A stretch of 64,000 nt of DNA from Hydractinia symbiolongicarpus. Lineage: Eukaryota; Cnidaria; Hydrozoa; Anthoathecata; Hydractiniidae. Every line of letters starts with the position of its first letter. Position 1 is the stretch's first letter. This document shows, in pieces, positions 53,933 through 64,000 of the stretch. The stretch is taken from positions 14,094,501-14,158,500 of the forward strand of contig NC_079882.1 in the NCBI RefSeq assembly GCF_029227915.1. Direction: 5' to 3'. A model generated the notes under the pieces. The model saw only the letters and a program-made list of their open reading frames with translations, searched no databases and was not told where the DNA came from. The translations under genes were made by a program, and so were the position numbers.

Positions 53933-54539
53933 TTAAGAGGTACGAGAAATTTAGATCGCGCGAAACTAAACATAAACGATAACTAAGAAATTTCGTAAAA
54001 CCTCTTTTTCACAGAATTATAAAATTTAATATTGACAATAATCACAATATTGTCAGTGGTGTCCGACGTAAATTCAACATTAATGAAGCTTTTAGCGCTA
54101 AAAATCCATGCAAAGTTATACTTTTATAAAGTTAAAACCCTTATTTTGAAAGAAATGCAATACATCAAGTTGTACAATCCGTAGTGTGCGAAAATGTCAC
54201 GAATTAAGGGGATGCGCATCGTAAGGTACACTTTTTCAAATGGAAAATAATACTCGGAACGCAGATAATAATAGAGACTTTCGGAGACAAGAATGCGAAC
54301 GAAGCAGCATGTGTTTTTTTTTTCACTTAAAAATAACGGCACTAGTTATGAAAACCGATTTCTTGAAGCTAATGAATCTGCTGCAATAAATTTTGTAAAC
54401 TCACGGGAAACAATACACAAAAACAAACAATCTACAGAAACGAAAACAATTTATTAACTTTATCAAGATTTATAAAACAGCTTCAAGTTTTTGACAGAAC
54501 AACAATAACAACGCGGGATGAGGTTTCGCTTTCTTCTTT

Positions 54540-54588
54540 TTATCTCACGTATTGAAAGATAACATCTCTCGCTCTCATTGTACGCAAT
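54540..54588 (-). CDS. Possible terminal exon of an unrecognised gene
   Basis: After acceptor CTTTTTAG the minus strand reads LRTMRARDVIFQYVR then TAA; AATAAA lies 85 bp downstream (54450-54455). The residues look protein-like but match no family I recognise, and no partner exon was found to the right. A chance ORF is quite possible. Confidence 0.22.
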
Positions 54589-54829
54589 CTAAAAAGAAAC
54601 AGAAAATATTTTTATATAGTATATTATATTATATATATAGTAAAGTCTTTAAATACATTAAAATCCAGTGCCTTTGACGATATTTAGAGCTAAATTTCTA
54701 AACTACAAATATATATCTTTTTTTGGGAAAGAGTGCTCAAAAATTATTTACTAAATACAATATGATTGATACATGCTTGATAGAATTAATAAAGTCATGC
54801 AACTCTGTTTACTTTGAGGGTTGTCTTCT

Positions 54830-55000
54830 TTTGGGGATTGGTAGTTCAGTCGGTAGAGTGTTCACTTCATATTCATATGGGTTCAATCCCATATAACAGC
54901 TGTTCCTTATTGAACAGAAATTTAAAGGGTTTTTGTAGCTCAAATGGAAGCTTTTTAGCACTCTAGAACCGTCATGTTGTCCCTCCTGGAACAATTGACA
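54830..55000 (+). repeat. SINE with tRNA-like head
   Basis: TAGTTCAGTCGGTAGAGTG (A box) and GGGTTCAATCCCA (B box) at 54841-54892 lie at tRNA spacing. The T arm is one base short, so it is not a normal tRNA. CACTCTAGAACCGTCATG and GTCCCTCCTGGAAC follow. Confidence 0.55.
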
Positions 55001-56653
55001 GGGTTAATTTATTGCAATTAATGAGGCTAACCACATAAAATATAGATCACTACTTTTTGTGGCCAAGACAACAGAATTGAAGGCACTGTTTTTCATTTGG
55101 AAAGTACAAATTGTACTTAACAATTTGCTCAAGGTTGCCCTCATACTTATGGCTTTTTTGGCCAGTTGACACGCATACTAATCTACCATACTGAACACAA
55201 AAGTTACGAAAAATATAAAATTTGATTAAGGTGTATTATGTGGTTTCACATTCCTAAAGGGTCATTCAAGAGTAGTTTTTACATATCATAACTTAGCAAT
55301 ACCACATTATTGTAAGCTCATGAAACACAATGCAAAAACATAGTGTCGTAAAGAAAATGATGAAGCCCTAAAATTTTTTTTATCTTTTTTAAATATTTTA
55401 TGTATGTGTAAACTTAATCACACAAAAACAATAATTACATTAACGGTTGCCACCATTATCGAACAAAAGTCCAATTGGTCATTTGTGACTTCACACGTCG
55501 TACATAAGCTTCGCAAAAAGGCCTTTAATTTAGAAAATGTTTTGAAAGTTTGTTGGTATTAACATTCATATACTGTATCTAGCTAGCTATCTGCACCGTG
55601 TTACTATATATAACGTGACACTCTGACAGCTTTACTTAACCACATTCAATGGCTATTATTTTCCAGGTGGGTGATATTGTTAAGAACACAATAGAAATTG
55701 TATGAGAAGAGCTGGGTACCCTAGTTGCACACAAATCTTTCAATACACTGCATATTACAAAAAATTGTCAAAATTTGTGCCACAAAAATTTTTCCTATTT
55801 GCATAATCAAAACTAAGAAGGACAGGTTGTAATGTTAAATTTATGGATTATTCTCCGGTCCGGGTTAACATGCTTGACATTTTTTGTTTATTTTAAATTC
55901 AGCATTAAAATTTATGGAATCATTTTTCAAGTTTATACACTAAGTGAACTGCCCCCATTAGTAGCAAAACATTCAATGTTTTATGATGAAATGATTACAC
56001 AAATCAACTGCAGTGAAAATGGTTCACCACAGTTGAATATTACAGTCAAACTCTTATAAAATTTAAAATATAAGAAAGCCTGTTCTAATAATCCTATATT
56101 ATTCAAAACTTCTCTTCTTATCATATATAATTAATGCTGATAAATCCAAATGTGCGACTTATTTTTTCCAAAGGTTTTTTCTATTTTCTTTTAAATTGAT
56201 CATTCTATTCCTACCAGTTTTAAAATGTAAACTTTTGCCATGTTGTTCTTAATTGTATATAAAAGCTGTCACCAAGACAAGAAACACTTTTTTGTGCAGA
56301 TTAATATTTGAGATTTTGTAAAAGGGACGACATTTGATATCATAATGGGTTAATTTAAGTTGGCTTATTATATAAGTTCACAGTATTAATTCCAAAAATG
56401 CTATTTGTACTTGGCCATGATGTGTGGAAATATGCCAGTGGAGCATAATTAATTGCTGGCCTAAAATATAATAATAGGACGTTTTGACGTTAAATTTTCT
56501 CAGTATATGGTACATTGGTCTTAGCATAATTAATTTGTTAAAAAACCTTACTTGTTTTTTCTAATTTGGTCTAGATTTAGAAGTTTTGTTGCAAAACCTT
56601 CATCAAGCCTCATTTATATTGCTCAAATTCTGAAACCTAGAAAGTATAGCTAA
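55001..56653. other. No secure gene; possible kelch-like relic at 55895-56059
   Basis: On the plus strand 55895-56059 reads SIKIYGIIFQVYTLSELPPL then VAKHSMFYDEM and NGSPQLNITVKLL before a stop. LPPL.AKHSMFYD resembles a kelch repeat, but a single decayed repeat is weak evidence. The rest is featureless. Confidence 0.25.
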
Positions 56654-56902
56654 AGCGTGGTTTCCAATAAGTCGCGGGCTGTTGTGCAACTGTTGCGGAG
56701 TTGTTGGAAACATAATGTTGCACAAAACAATAAATGTTGCACAACTGTTTCAATGTTGCATAACAAGTGTTGCCGAGATTGACAAATTTCTATTTTGTTC
56801 GGTGAACTGTTGCTAAGCAAATTGCATCATTTTGTTTAATATTTATATTGGTTCTGTAAATTAACTCTTGTACTGAACAACAACAAGAAATAAAAAATAA
56901 AA

Positions 56903-57708
56903 ATGGCCGCTGCTACTTCGTTTTCAAAAGAAAGATTCATGCAAGAAGTCCAACAATACAAGATTTTATATGATAAATTTGATTCCGAATTTAAAAACCA
57001 GGATATGAAAAGGAATGCCTGGGAGAAAATTGGTTCGATATTTAATATGAACGCTATGGAAGCGGAGAGCAAATACAAAACTATACGATCCGCCTATGGG
57101 AGATTTTTAAGAAAAAGAAAATCCACGCCCTCGGGATCTTCAAGGAATTCTATAAGTCACGAATATGACTATCTCGAATGGTTGAACACTTATATAGAGC
57201 ACAGAGAAACTTCGACAAACTTTCCCACTGCAACACCTTCATCTTTTGTCCAAGTTTCTCCTTCATCGTGTGATGCAGCAGAGAACAGTAGTAATGAACA
57301 ACAACAACAAGGTGATGACGTCGAACAAATTAATTCGATCGAAGATTCCATTCTTGATCAATTTTTACACGGGAATTCGAACACTCAACAACAAAAAGAA
57401 AACTTATGCTTAAATCAAACTTTGGCGAAAAAGAACGCAAAGCAGCAGTGACGAGTGTTTAAAGAATTAAATGATGACAGCGAAGTAGATTCTTCTCTTT
57501 TAAATACTATGTCTCAAATTAATAAAGTTATACAGAAAGTTATAACATGCGAAGACGACGACAATATAATGTTTTTTTGTAAATCTATGGCACCCGTTAT
57601 GAGGCGACTTAGCCTTAAGAATCAAGCCATAGATAAAGTGGCACTCGGCAGTTGCTGTTAAACTTGGAATTTCCGAATATTTCGGGAAATTAAACATTTT
57701 ATTTTTTT
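56903..57708 (+). pseudogene. Harbinger MADF-BESS DNA-binding protein
   Basis: 183 codons from ATG 56903 (MAAATSFSKERFMQEV) to TGA at 57449. MADF domain at residues 10-90: YKILYDKFDSEFKNQDMKRN, AWEKIGSIFNM, KYKTIRSAYGRFLRKRK. Then a Ser/Gln-rich linker. The frame continues past the TGA (RVFKELNDDSEVDSS) to a BESS-like motif (FCKSMAPVMRRLSLKNQ), then one more frame change gives QLLLNLEFPNI. So one CGA-to-TGA change and one indel separate an intact MADF part from its protein-contact tail. Harbinger elements need such a Myb/MADF partner to bring the transposase to the ends and nucleus. Confidence 0.75.
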
Positions 57709-57769
57709 CAATTACAGTATATTAATATTTATTAAAAACACAAAGTTATCTATAAGTTTTTGAAAATGT

Positions 57770-58990
57770 TCATTCAAATTGTTCAGATATTATTGAAAAA
57801 AATTCTTTTATTGACAGGGTTGTGTCCACACGACGTAACATAATCTTTCTGCCATGATAATTCTCCTTCAGTGCTAGTAAAATATTCAGCAAAAGAATCA
57901 AATTAGCATCATTTGTTGAGCGGTTACTTCTAGATTTCTGTAAAGGTTGAAAAGTTGAACTACTAATTATCTCCTTTCTCCAATCTCCAGGTATTATTTC
58001 ACCTGAATTCGATTCACAATCAACAAAACCAGAAGGAGTATATTTTGGGCCATCTGTTAAACGTAGGTAGTTGTGTAAACAAACAGTAGCTTTAATTATT
58101 CTTTCAATTTTTGTGGGTTTAGCTTTTATTGGTCGTCGAAATATTCTCCATTTTGCTGCAAGAATACCAAATGTATTTTCAATTGTTCTTCTTGCTCTTG
58201 ATAGACGATAGTTATATATTCTTTCTTCAAATGATAGATATTTAAGAGGAAATGGTTTCGTGAGCCAGGGTTTCAAAGCGAAAATGTCATCTCCAATTAA
58301 AACTGGTGGAAGTTTCGATTTCGATGATGTTGTTTTGTGTTCAGGAAGATTTAATAAATTATTTTGAAAAGCGTTGTATATTTCACTTTCATTGAATATA
58401 GACGCATCGTTATCTCTGCCATAACTTCCTATATCGACCATCGTGAAACAGTACTTGGCATCGCATATTGCCATAAGAACCATACTAAAAAAAAATTTGA
58501 AGTTATAATATGCGGAACCAGAGTTAGCTGGAGCTTTTATGCATACGTGTTTACCATCAACTGCCCCTACACAGTTAGGATAGTTCCATTCTTTTTCAAA
58601 TTCAAAAGCAATGGTTCTCCATTCTTCGATAGTGTCTGGCGACTTTAAGTATATCGTATATCGTATTAAGTATATCATCAAACTATCCCATATAGCTCGA
58701 GTAGTTTCACTTATTACATACCGTCGCTCTGCCAATACGAAAATAAAATGACGGCGTTTGTTGGGATTCGCCTGTGGCCAAATAACGAAGTGTTACTATT
58801 AATCGCTCAGCAGGTGTTATCGGTTCTCTACTTGGGCAAAAATTCTTCTGTATTTTTGGTTCAATCATCGATAAAAGATGTTCAAATCTTTCGGGTGACA
58901 TCCGAAGGTAACGATAAAAATATTCTATATCGTGCAGTCGTAGCTCCGGTATCAGACTGTTGAACGCACCTTTCTCAACTCCAATTTTGA
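57770..58990 (-). pseudogene. Harbinger DDE transposase
   Basis: N-terminal segment RFWVRDIFKIGVEKGAFNSL, ELRLHDIEYFYRYLRMSPER and ITPAERLIVTLRYLATGES (about 58980-58710), a frame change near 58710, then VISETTRAIW, NCVGAVDGKHVCIKAP (first Asp), TMVDIGSYGRDND (second Asp), LPPVLIGDDIFALKPWLTKP, YNYRLSRARRTIENTFGILA (catalytic Glu) and TVCLHNYL. The DDE set is present. The main frame is 58735-57770; the start of the protein is unclear because a stop precedes RFW. Confidence 0.8.
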
Positions 58991-59203
58991 AAATATCTCT
59001 AACCCAAAATCTATGACTTCACTTCTTTTGTTTTTGTTTTCGTCTTCTCGTGAGTATACTGATCAACAGTTTGAGCTGACAAAGAAGGATAAATCGCGTG
59101 TTCACATGTGCCATTTTTACGATGTTTTGGTTTTTCTTTTCTTTTGGAAACGTAGTGTTGTGCAACAACTGCGGAACATCGACGACTTATTGGAAACCAC
59201 GCT

Positions 59204-59578
59204 TTATGCAAAATCATTCTTTATGTCTATCCTTAAAAAAATTGTGAGAGCTTACTCCATGTAAAAGGCAATCCCAAAAAAGCACAGCATAGTTACATTT
59301 TAGTGCCTCACTTAATGTACATTCCATGTGCCAGGTTACTATATCAAATATGTTAATTATATTTGCCTACTTATATACACAAGATCCAATGTTCACGTTT
59401 TTATGAGATTCTTGTGCATGCCCCCAAAAAATTGAAAAAATCGACAGGCAAAAAATCACAGACCTTAGATAAATAAAGTCAAATTATGGTTAAAAACTTT
59501 TGTACTATGGCTCTAGTAGCCATCTTTTCACTGATATTTGTTCTAAATCTAAATTACATGCAAGGTATATATTTATTA
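59204..59578. other. No gene seen
   Basis: AT-rich spacer between the Harbinger element and the Helitron pair; nothing recognised. Confidence 0.4.
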
Positions 59579-62047
59579 CTAGTCGATTAGGCCCGTGGAA
59601 AAATCCACTTAGGCAGAAAAACAATTGAAAAGTTCTGTCATTTGAATTTTGATGACATCAGCAAATATTTCAGTATATTAAATATGCCTTTTACTAAAAA
59701 AATTATCTGAAAATGCATAAAAAGAAAGTATATAAGTCATAATTTAACAAAAAAGTTCTTAAAATCTAACACAAAATATCAAATGTCAAATCGCATGAAA
59801 TCCTCCTAACAAAACTTCAGACAAAATATGAAAAACAATGGCGTGCAAGGTGTAAAATCTAGTTAGTAGAAAGTTACAACATTGACAGTCACAACCCAGA
59901 CAGTAACGACAACAATAATAATAATGTCAGAAATAACACATATCTCAAATATGTATACATCTTATTATGTGATTATGTTGAAAACCTTCAATATTTTAAT
60001 CTGAAGTGTCGAAAAGAAAGGCTTGCAACAGTAAGCACAGATCTATGAAATAAGTTCTTTACACATTTTAAACATTGTCTTTTCCCTAAATGCTTATACA
60101 ACAATACAACCTGAACAATATCAAAAAGCCAAACTTAAACAAACACAAAACACCTAAAAACAAAAAGTTAAACTTTGAAAAATCATTTATTCGGTTGCAT
60201 ACCATCCTCTCCCGCAAAGATATGCACAAAATGTAAAAATTAACCGGTTAACAAAACAATTTTTTGTCTAATGATCTGTACCGACTTTACCAAACATTTT
60301 AACCTGAAATGTCGAAAAAGCAATGAGCAAGGAGTAAATTTCAAATCAACAAAAATCATTATTTTGAAAACATTGTATATATATATGGTCCTTCCTCACA
60401 AAAGTTTACAATAAATGTAGAACACAAAGGTTTATGAGGAGCAAATCAAAATATGAACAAAAATCAGTTCAATTGGCATGTTCTATATTGTCTTCAGCCA
60501 TAAAATCTTCCACAAAATTGATATGAAACCCATCAAATTCAACTCAGAAAAAGCAGTCATTTAAGTGCATACAAAAATACAACTTGTAGAATATCAAATT
60601 ATTATTTTTAGTATATATAATTGCATATGGTCCTCCCTCACAACAGTTAAATTTTTGCACAAAATTTGCAACACAAAATACAAATTCTAAATAATTCCTA
60701 TGGTTTTCCTCAAAAGTTTAATCAAAATATAAAAGATGAGAGGTGAACGACAAAATCAAAGTTTGCAGAATTTAATTATTTTGGTATATATATGTCTATT
60801 GATATATGCCCTTTATAACAATATTTCAATCCAAAATGTGAAAAAGAAAAACAGTTTGCAACAAAATCAGTTATTCTGATGATATTGCATACACTTTTTC
60901 TCCACAAAAGTGTAAAAAAAGAATGGTTGTAGGAAATACTTCTGATTCAACAAAAATCAGTATTTGCATCTTATACTCATTAAATATTACCCAAAATTTC
61001 AAAAAACTGTGATTTGGAACGCATCAAATTTATGAATAGAGAGGGATCAGTCATTTCGGTATGTTGTACAGAGTCCTGCTCAGTAAGAATTTATACAAAA
61101 TATAAAAAAAAAAACAAGTTTTTTCGGTGTTGTACTCCCTCAAAAAAGTTGAAACTTTTCTTGATTGAGACAAAATGCCATAAACAAAAACATTTTAGTC
61201 AGAACATCTAGAACAACAAAAATCACTACACTTAAGGTACCAGAATTACTACATGTTAAATAAAAATCGTTTCGTCATATTGCATGTAACCGATGTATAT
61301 AAGTTTAGTTACACAAAATGTGAAAAATACATTATTTGCATACACAAATTGTGAAAAATACATTATTTGCTTAAAAACAGTCCTTAAACTCTTCTTAAAT
61401 ATTATGTAATACTTTTTTAAAAGTTGTTGTGGCTTGTTAATTTAAGCTTAAAATGTCAATTAAAATAAGTTACAGTCACATTCTTAGCAAAGACCACTAA
61501 GATTAGCCTACATGTAAAAAGCAACATAAAACTGAAGCTAACATAAGGTAGCTACAGCAGCTAATAGCTGGTCACTTAAATATAAACTGGAGACTTAGCT
61601 ATGTATAAAGAACATGGCTACATATTTATAAATTCCTAGCTACCTAGCTAGCTAGTTGTTGTTGGTGTGGTTGATGCTAGCTAACAAACATGTCTCGCAT
61701 CAATAATATCATCAAAACTTTAAAAAACATAAACAAACCTTACAGAAACCTTTCTATACTTCATTTATATACCATGCCCCTTTTTAAATGCTTTTGTAAA
61801 GATTTATTTTGAAGGCAAGAGAAGACAAATGCTTAAAAAGGACAGCCATCTTTTTTGCAAACACAATTTCCGTTACTTTGTGCTAGAACATCATTTAACA
61901 AACCACACAAAACTCGCGGCTTTTCACGACAAAGAAGACATATTTTTTTCGGCAACATCAAAGATTTTTTTCGGCAACATCAAAGGAAAATGAGCACATC
62001 CACTTTGCCTGTCACAGAGACACGGAACTGGCGTATTATTATATAGA
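59579..62047 (-). mobile_element. Non-autonomous Helitron, 2.5 kb, complete
   Basis: Minus-strand element: 3' end CTAG at 59579 with hairpin GTGGAAAAATCCAC, 5' end TCTATATAATAATACGCCAG at 62047. The interior is built of diverged ~200-bp units with GGTCCTNCCTCACAA and CAAAATATGAACAAAAATCA words. No Rep or helicase frame. An internal copy is also seen at 20040-21262. Confidence 0.85.
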
Positions 62048-64000
62048 CTAGTCGATTAGGCCCGTGGAAAAAATCCACTTAGGCAGAAAAACAATTGAAA
62101 AGTTCTGTCATTTGAATTTTGATGACATCAGCAAATATTTCAGTATATTGAATATGCCTTTTACTAAAAAAAATAATCTGAAAATGCATAAAAAGAAAGT
62201 ATATAAGTCATAATTTAACAAAAAAGTTCTTAAAATCTAACACAAAATATCAAATGTCAAATCGCATGAAATCCTCCCAACAAAACTCCAGACAAAATAT
62301 GAAAAACAATGGCGTGCAAGGTGTATAATCTAGTTAGTAGAAAGTTACAACATTGACAGTCACAACCCAGACAGTTACGACAACAATAATAATAATGTCA
62401 GAAATAACACATATCTAAAATATGCATACATCCTAAAAGTGATTATGTTGAAAACCTTCAATATTTTAATCTGAAGTGTCGAAAAGAAAGGCTTGCAACA
62501 GTAAGCACAGATCTATGAAATAAGTTCTTTACACATTTTAAACATTGTCTTTTCCCTAAATGCTTATACAACAATACAACCTGAACAACATCAAAAAGCC
62601 AAACTTAAACAAACACAAAACACCTAAAAACAAAAAGTTAAACTTTGAAAAATCATTTATTCGGTTGCATACCATCCTCTCCCGCAAAGATATGCACAAA
62701 ATGTAAAAATTAACCGGTTAACAAAACAATTTTTTGTCTAATGATCTGTACCGACTTTACCAAACATTTTAACCTGAAATGTCGAAAAAGCAATGAGCAA
62801 GGAGTAAATTTCAAATCAACAAAAATCATTATTTTGAAAACATTGTATATATATATGGTCCTTCCTCACAAAAGTTTACAATAAATGTAGAACACAAAGG
62901 TTTATGAGGAGCAAATCAAAATATGAACAAAAATCAGTTCAATTGGCATGTTCTATATTGTCTTCAGCCATAAAATCTTCCACAAAATTGATATGAAACC
63001 CATCAAATTCAACTCAGAAAAAGCAGTCATTTAAGTGCATACAAAAATACAACTTCTAGAATATCAAATTATTATTTTTAGTATATATAATTGCATATGG
63101 TCCTCCCTCACAACAGTTAAATTTTTGCACTAAATTTGCAACACAAAATACAAATTCTAAATAATTCCTATGGTTTTCCTCAAAAGTTTAATCAAAATAT
63201 AAAAGATGAGAGGTGAACGACAAAATCAAAGTTTGCAGAATTTAATTATTTTGGTATATATATGTCTATTGATATATGCCCTTTATAACAATATTTCAAT
63301 CCAAAATGTAAAAAAAGAAAAACAGTTTGCAACAAAATCAGTTATTCTGATGACATTGCATACACTTTTTCTCCACAAAAGTCTAAAAAAAGAATGGTTG
63401 TAGGAAATACTTCTGATTCAACAAAAATCAGTATTTGCTTCTTGTACTCATTAAATATTACCCAAAATTTCAAAAAACTGGGATTTGGAACGCATCAAAT
63501 TTATAAATAGAGAGGGATCAGTCATTTCGGTATGTTGTACAGAGTCCTGCCCAGTAAGAATTTATACAAAATATAAAAAAACACAAGTTTTTTCGGTGTT
63601 GTACTCCCTCAAAAAAGTTGAAACTTTTCTTAATTGAGACAAAATGCCATAAACAAAAACAGCTAGAGCAGCTAATAGCTGGTCACTTAAATATAAGCTG
63701 GAGACTTAGCTAGGTATAAAGAACATGGCTACATATTTATAAATTCCTAGCTACCTAGCTAGCTAGTTGTTGTTGGTGTGGTTGATGCTAGCTAACAAAC
63801 ATGTCTCGCATCAATAATATCATCAAAACTTTAAAAAACATAAACAAACCTTACAGAAACCTTTCTATACTTCATTTATATACCATGCCCCTTTTTAAAT
63901 GCTTTTGTAAAGATTTATTTTGAAGGCAAGAGAAGACAAATGCTTAAAAAGGACAGCCATCTTTTTTGCAAACACAATTTCCGTTACTTTGTGCTAGAAC
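62048..64000 (-). mobile_element. Non-autonomous Helitron, second tandem copy, runs off the window
   Basis: Begins CTAGTCGATTAGGCCC directly at the 5' end of the preceding copy and is nearly identical to it, except that the part matching about 61195-61550 is deleted (junction near 63660). The 5' end is beyond 64000. Confidence 0.85.

Larger units (their letters stand above)
56654..59203. mobile_element. PIF/Harbinger transposon, two-gene
   Basis: Inverted ends AGCGTGGTTTCCAATAAGTC at both sides, with TAA on the left and TTA on the right, consistent with a decayed 3-bp TWA target. Near both ends GTTGTGCAAC and TGTTGCGG/CCGCAGTTG words form subterminal inverted repeats. It carries convergent genes for a MADF-BESS protein and a DDE_Tnp_4 transposase, the usual pair in this superfamily. 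Confidence 0.85.

Noticed and set aside
1-64000. CRISPR arrays, bacterial operons, ribosome binding sites or rho-independent terminators.
   Set aside because: Split genes, LINEs, Helitrons and THAP, MADF and GRAM domains show a metazoan nuclear genome; the hairpins seen belong to Helitron ends.

Overview
The window looks like nuclear DNA of an early-branching animal, most plausibly a hydrozoan cnidarian. It is AT-rich, its genes are split by many short phase-0 introns with GT-AG borders, and it is crowded with metazoan transposons (Helitron, pogo-like, piggyBac, Harbinger, hAT-like, LINE, tyrosine-recombinase and RT/GIY-YIG-type elements). The organism is an inference; no rRNA or mitochondrial marker is present.

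One host gene dominates: a myotubularin-related phosphatase (MTM1/MTMR1/MTMR2 group) on the minus strand, assembled here from 24 exons between 41734 (start) and 4676 (stop). The exon phases agree at all 23 junctions and give 612 residues with a PH-GRAM domain, an intact HCSDGWDRT active site, a C-terminal coiled coil and a TPV tail. Twenty-two introns have GT donors; intron 14 uses a GC donor. Exon 1 lies 13.4 kb upstream of exon 2, and that intron is a graveyard of nested transposons.

Layout: 1-3943, head-to-tail non-autonomous Helitrons plus a THAP-domain exon fragment. 4676-28223, MTMR exons 24 to 2; intron 19 carries a split SINE-like repeat and several repeat arrays, and intron 12 carries a two-gene pogo-like transposon (transposase plus an opposite-strand HIRAN protein) and a Helitron-derived repeat. 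28224-41671, intron 1: hAT-like element, Helitron arrays, a second THAP fragment, LINE A interrupted by LINE B and by a MITE, and a piggyBac element inside another LINE B fragment. 41672-41734, MTMR exon 1. 42060-47081, a decayed RT element, a TACGAATTT-rich inverted-repeat element, and a tyrosine recombinase gene split by a 1.2-kb MITE. 47258-51835, a nearly intact two-ORF LINE. 52340-55000, SINEs and a TTAA-flanked MITE with a long C run. 56654-59203, a PIF/Harbinger transposon with convergent MADF and transposase genes. 59579-64000, two near-identical Helitrons in tandem.

The observations most worth pursuing are the pogo-like element that pairs a DDE transposase with a HIRAN-domain protein, the Helitron family that repeatedly sits head to tail, and two MITEs with the same CAGGCCT termini and 6-bp target duplications.
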